Shown piece after piece: positions 61,538 to 64,000 of a stretch of 64,000 nucleotides of DNA. Within the stretch, counting starts at the first letter, position 1, and every line of letters starts with the position of its first letter. The position numbers and the translations under genes are program-made. The notes under the pieces were generated by a model, which was given only the letters and a program-made list of their open reading frames with translations, had not been told where the DNA came from and searched no databases. Source of the DNA: Mucilaginibacter sp. SG564 (lineage in GTDB: Bacteria > Bacteroidota > Bacteroidia > Sphingobacteriales > Sphingobacteriaceae); contig NZ_JABGNA010000003.1 in assembly GCF_013149275.1 (NCBI RefSeq), positions 434,001-498,000 of the forward strand, in the 5' to 3' direction.

Positions 61538-63052
61538 TTACCAGCCAGCGTTTTGTTTGATAACACCGTTGCTACGGTCGATTTCTTTTTGGGGTACTGC
61601 CCAAACACCGTTTACAACCGGGTTAAAGTTACGCGCAGGCCATATTACGGAGCCATTGTAACCATGCAGCGGTTTGGCATAAGTTGCGGCGGCATCGCCC
61701 CAGCGTACCAGGTCGCGGTGACGGTCGGCCCATTCACCAGCCAGTTCGCAGCGGCGCTGGTTTTTCAGATCGGCCATGGTAGCACCCTGAATAGCTTTCA
61801 GGCCCGCACGCTGACGGATCATGTTAATCTCCGCATCGGCATTTTTACCCTGCATTAGCTCTGCTTCGGCTTTGATCAGGATAACCTCGGCATAGCGCAT
61901 CAGCGGTACATTCAGGTTAGTTGTTGGGTGGTCACCATTAGGACTTATAGATGTACCTACCGGGTTGGCATAAGAAAATGGCTCCATATATTTATTGAAC
62001 TGATAACCGGAAAGACTATTTACCGAAGCATAAGTTTTTGGAGCACCAAAATACTGAAATACGTCACCCGGTTTCAGGATAGTGGCTTCGCGACGTTTAT
62101 CACCGGCTTCAAAGGCATCATACAGCTCTTTGGTTGGCTGATAATAGCCCCAGCCGTTAAACAGTCCCCAACCTTTGTTTTCCAACATTACGCCTGGCAG
62201 GATACTACCCCAGCCGGAAGAACCCTTTGCGGTGCTCACCGCCGACCAAATATATTCTGAGCTGAAGTTATTAGCCGCTTTAAATACATCGGCAAAGTTA
62301 GGCAACAAAGCCCGTTTACCCTGGTTGATCACTGAGTCGGCATATTTTTGGGCATTGGCATAATCCTTTTTGTACAGGTACATTTTGGCCAGATAACCCC
62401 ATGCAGCCACCTTATGCGGCCTGCCCTGATCGGCCGGGCTCAGCTGATCAAAATAAGGCAGCAGGTTGGCCGCTTTTTTTAACTCACCTTCGATGTAGGT
62501 ATAGTTTTCGCCAACGTTGGCCGCTCTTGGCGTAGGATTTGGATCGTTGTTGTTGGCACGGGTAATGATAGGCAGCCCGGCGCGGTCATCACCATAATTA
62601 TAAGCCATTTGAAAATACATCAAACCGCTTAAAAAATAGGCTTCGCCCAGGTAACGGTTTTTTAAAGAGGCATCCATGCTGATGGCAGGCACCTTGTTGA
62701 TCACATCGTTGGCCCGCCTGATCACCGAGTAACGCATATCCCATTGGTCAACCGTATAACCGCCGGAGTAATAAGTTGGACTAAAATTTTTGATGGCATC
62801 GGCATTGGTATTGATACGGCCTGTCACCATATCATCACTCGCATTGATGAACCACATGTAGCCACGCCCGTAAAACTCTTCACCGTCAAAAGGTTCATAC
62901 ATGGCGTTTACGCCCAGCAAAGCATCGTTGGCTGTTTGCCAGAAGTTATTTTCAGACACCGCGCCTTGTGGCTTGATATCCAGATTTTTGGAGCAGGCAC
63001 CCAATAGCATGCTTGCCGATATTGCTAATATAATATTGCTGATCTTTTTCAT
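61538..63052 (-). CDS. SusD/RagB-family lipoprotein, second locus
   Basis: A 504-residue lipoprotein (MKKISNIILAISASMLLGAC, lipid Cys at 20). SusD marks: KNLDIKPQGAVSENNFWQTA, GEAYFLSGLMYFQMAYNYGD and PLMRYAEVILIKAEAELMQG. The C-terminal end reads GVWAVPQKEIDRSNGVIKQN. It forms the substrate-binding lid of the SusC partner just upstream. The glycan or other substrate is not readable; the rest of this locus is outside the window. Confidence 0.95.
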   Translation of the reverse strand: MKKISNIILAISASMLLGACSKNLDIKPQGAVSENNFWQTANDALLGVNAMYEPFDGEEFYGRGYMWFINASDDMVTGRINTNADAIKNFSPTYYSGGYTVDQWDMRYSVIRRANDVINKVPAISMDASLKNRYLGEAYFLSGLMYFQMAYNYGDDRAGLPIITRANNNDPNPTPRAANVGENYTYIEGELKKAANLLPYFDQLSPADQGRPHKVAAWGYLAKMYLYKKDYANAQKYADSVINQGKRALLPNFADVFKAANNFSSEYIWSAVSTAKGSSGWGSILPGVMLENKGWGLFNGWGYYQPTKELYDAFEAGDKRREATILKPGDVFQYFGAPKTYASVNSLSGYQFNKYMEPFSYANPVGTSISPNGDHPTTNLNVPLMRYAEVILIKAEAELMQGKNADAEINMIRQRAGLKAIQGATMADLKNQRRCELAGEWADRHRDLVRWGDAAATYAKPLHGYNGSVIWPARNFNPVVNGVWAVPQKEIDRSNGVIKQNAGW

Positions 63053-63063
63053 GATTGCTTTAC

Positions 63064-64000
63064 TTACAGATTTAAATTGATACCGAAAATAAATGAGCGA
63101 GACTGCGGATAACGACCTACGTCGATGCCATAGTTATCAAAGCCAACCTCCGGATCAAAACCTTTGTATTTGGTAATGGTGAACAGGTTGTTTGATGTGG
63201 CATATACACGCAGGCTGCCGATACCGGCACGAGTCAACAACGCAGGTGAAAAGGTATAACCAAGGGTTACGTTCTTAAAGCGCAGATATGAACCGTTCTC
63301 GATATAAAAATCGGAGTTGGTACCAAAGTTACCGTTGTTATCGCTGGCTGTTACACGCGGAATGGTGGTATTTGTATGTTGTGGAGTCCAGGCGTTCAGT
63401 ACATCTTTCAGCAGGTTGTAGTTTTGGCCCAAACCACCGGCATTTAAGCTGGTATATTTTAAAGCATTATACAATTTATTGCCCTGTACGCCCTGTAAAA
63501 AGATATTCAGATCGAAACCTTTGTAGCTGGCGTTCAGGCTCAAACCATAGGTAAATTTAGGATAGGCGCTGCCCAGGAACTGACGGTCGCTATCATTAAT
63601 TTTACCATCACCATTGGCATCCACAAAACGGATATCACCCGGTTTGGCATTAGGTTGGATAGGCCGCCCGTTCGGACCTTTGTAAGCATCCACCTCTGCC
63701 TGGCTCTGGAACAAACCATTGGTTTTGATAGCGTAGTATGAATACAACGGCTGACCAACCTGTACCCAGGCAGGTGCCAGCAAACCGCGTACGCTTGGGC
63801 TTACCCCCGGGATGGTTGTATTACCATTAGGTAAGGAGAGTAATTTATTGGTAAGTGTGCTCACATTGGCATTTACACCATAATGGAATGCCTTTTTAGG
63901 ATCGCTGTTATAACCCAGGCTAATTTCAATACCATTATCGCGTGCCTCGCCGCCATTAACCCATACACTGCCCAAACCTATACCGGCAGGGATGTTCATC
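63064..64000 (-). CDS. SusC/RagA-family TonB-dependent transporter, C-terminal part
   Basis: The frame continues past the window end, so only the last ~312 residues are seen. They are part of the outer-membrane barrel: VWVNGGEARDNGIEISLGYN, DANGDGKINDSDRQFLGSAY (an EF-hand-like Asp-rich turn common in SusC) and the terminal strand SRSFIFGINLNL with the final aromatic/aliphatic signature. It is followed 11 bases later by the SusD gene, the usual order. Confidence 0.93.
   Translation of the reverse strand, partial: MNIPAGIGLGSVWVNGGEARDNGIEISLGYNSDPKKAFHYGVNANVSTLTNKLLSLPNGNTTIPGVSPSVRGLLAPAWVQVGQPLYSYYAIKTNGLFQSQAEVDAYKGPNGRPIQPNAKPGDIRFVDANGDGKINDSDRQFLGSAYPKFTYGLSLNASYKGFDLNIFLQGVQGNKLYNALKYTSLNAGGLGQNYNLLKDVLNAWTPQHTNTTIPRVTASDNNGNFGTNSDFYIENGSYLRFKNVTLGYTFSPALLTRAGIGSLRVYATSNNLFTITKYKGFDPEVGFDNYGIDVGRYPQSRSFIFGINLNL

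Noticed and set aside
1..64000. tRNA, rRNA, CRISPR array, phage or transposase genes
   Set aside because: None was recognised on reading both strands; repeats are short palindromes without an encoded recombinase. A tRNA scan could still find one.

Overview
The window is a chromosomal segment from a member of the Bacteroidota, most likely the family Sphingobacteriaceae and probably Mucilaginibacter or a close relative. The grounds are two SusC/SusD pairs, a glycan-utilisation locus with many secreted glycosidases, TAnnTTTG-type promoter boxes with little Shine-Dalgarno signal, and housekeeping proteins of Bacteroidota type (a long NusB, DUF3276, DUF1573 and DUF5522 proteins). The genus is an inference from gene content and repeat style. 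No rRNA, tRNA, CRISPR array, transposase or phage gene was recognised.

Layout. 1-10.7 kb is mostly core: the end of sucC, a PUR-alpha-like DUF3276 protein, an ABC exporter, a small Cys-rich peptide with a bacteriocin-type leader, then a same-strand run of a leucine-dehydrogenase homologue, nusB, a DUF1573 lipoprotein, yajC, a YbbR protein, coaE and an MBL-fold exonuclease, followed by a DUF5522 mini-protein and a MarR regulator. 10.7-16 kb holds an aldo/keto reductase, a tightly overlapping minus-strand operon (EVE, CBM9-like, GHL10-like) and small proteins. 16-37.3 kb is a glycan locus: GH20 and GH38 on the plus strand; SusC, SusD, a fasciclin-like lipoprotein, a DUF5007-like lipoprotein, a BSP-type metallopeptidase, GH29 and two GH92 enzymes on the minus strand; and a LacI regulator next to an array of LacI-type operators. 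The enzyme set suits mannose-rich N-glycans or similar glycoproteins. The second GH92 has Gln where the general-acid Glu is expected, which hints at mannose-1-phosphate linkages.

37.3-64 kb is mixed accessory content: an amino-acid permease coupled to a Cys/Met-metabolism PLP enzyme, an SDR with an NTF2-like protein, an M28 peptidase, an RRM RNA-binding protein between inverted repeat copies, a polytopic membrane protein ending in a patatin domain, two MFS transporters (one behind duplicated operators), an AraC regulator, an alpha/beta hydrolase, a Tat-exported phosphocholine-type phospholipase C, a large MG2/plug-like surface protein, a CPA1 antiporter and the start of a second SusD/SusC pair that runs off the window.

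Several dispersed palindromic, MITE-like repeats lie between genes, and a pair of homologous noncoding elements about 41 kb apart has no evident explanation. The most notable protein oddities are a leucine-dehydrogenase homologue lacking its catalytic lysine, the Gln-for-Glu GH92, and an ABC exporter with Asp in place of the Walker B glutamate.
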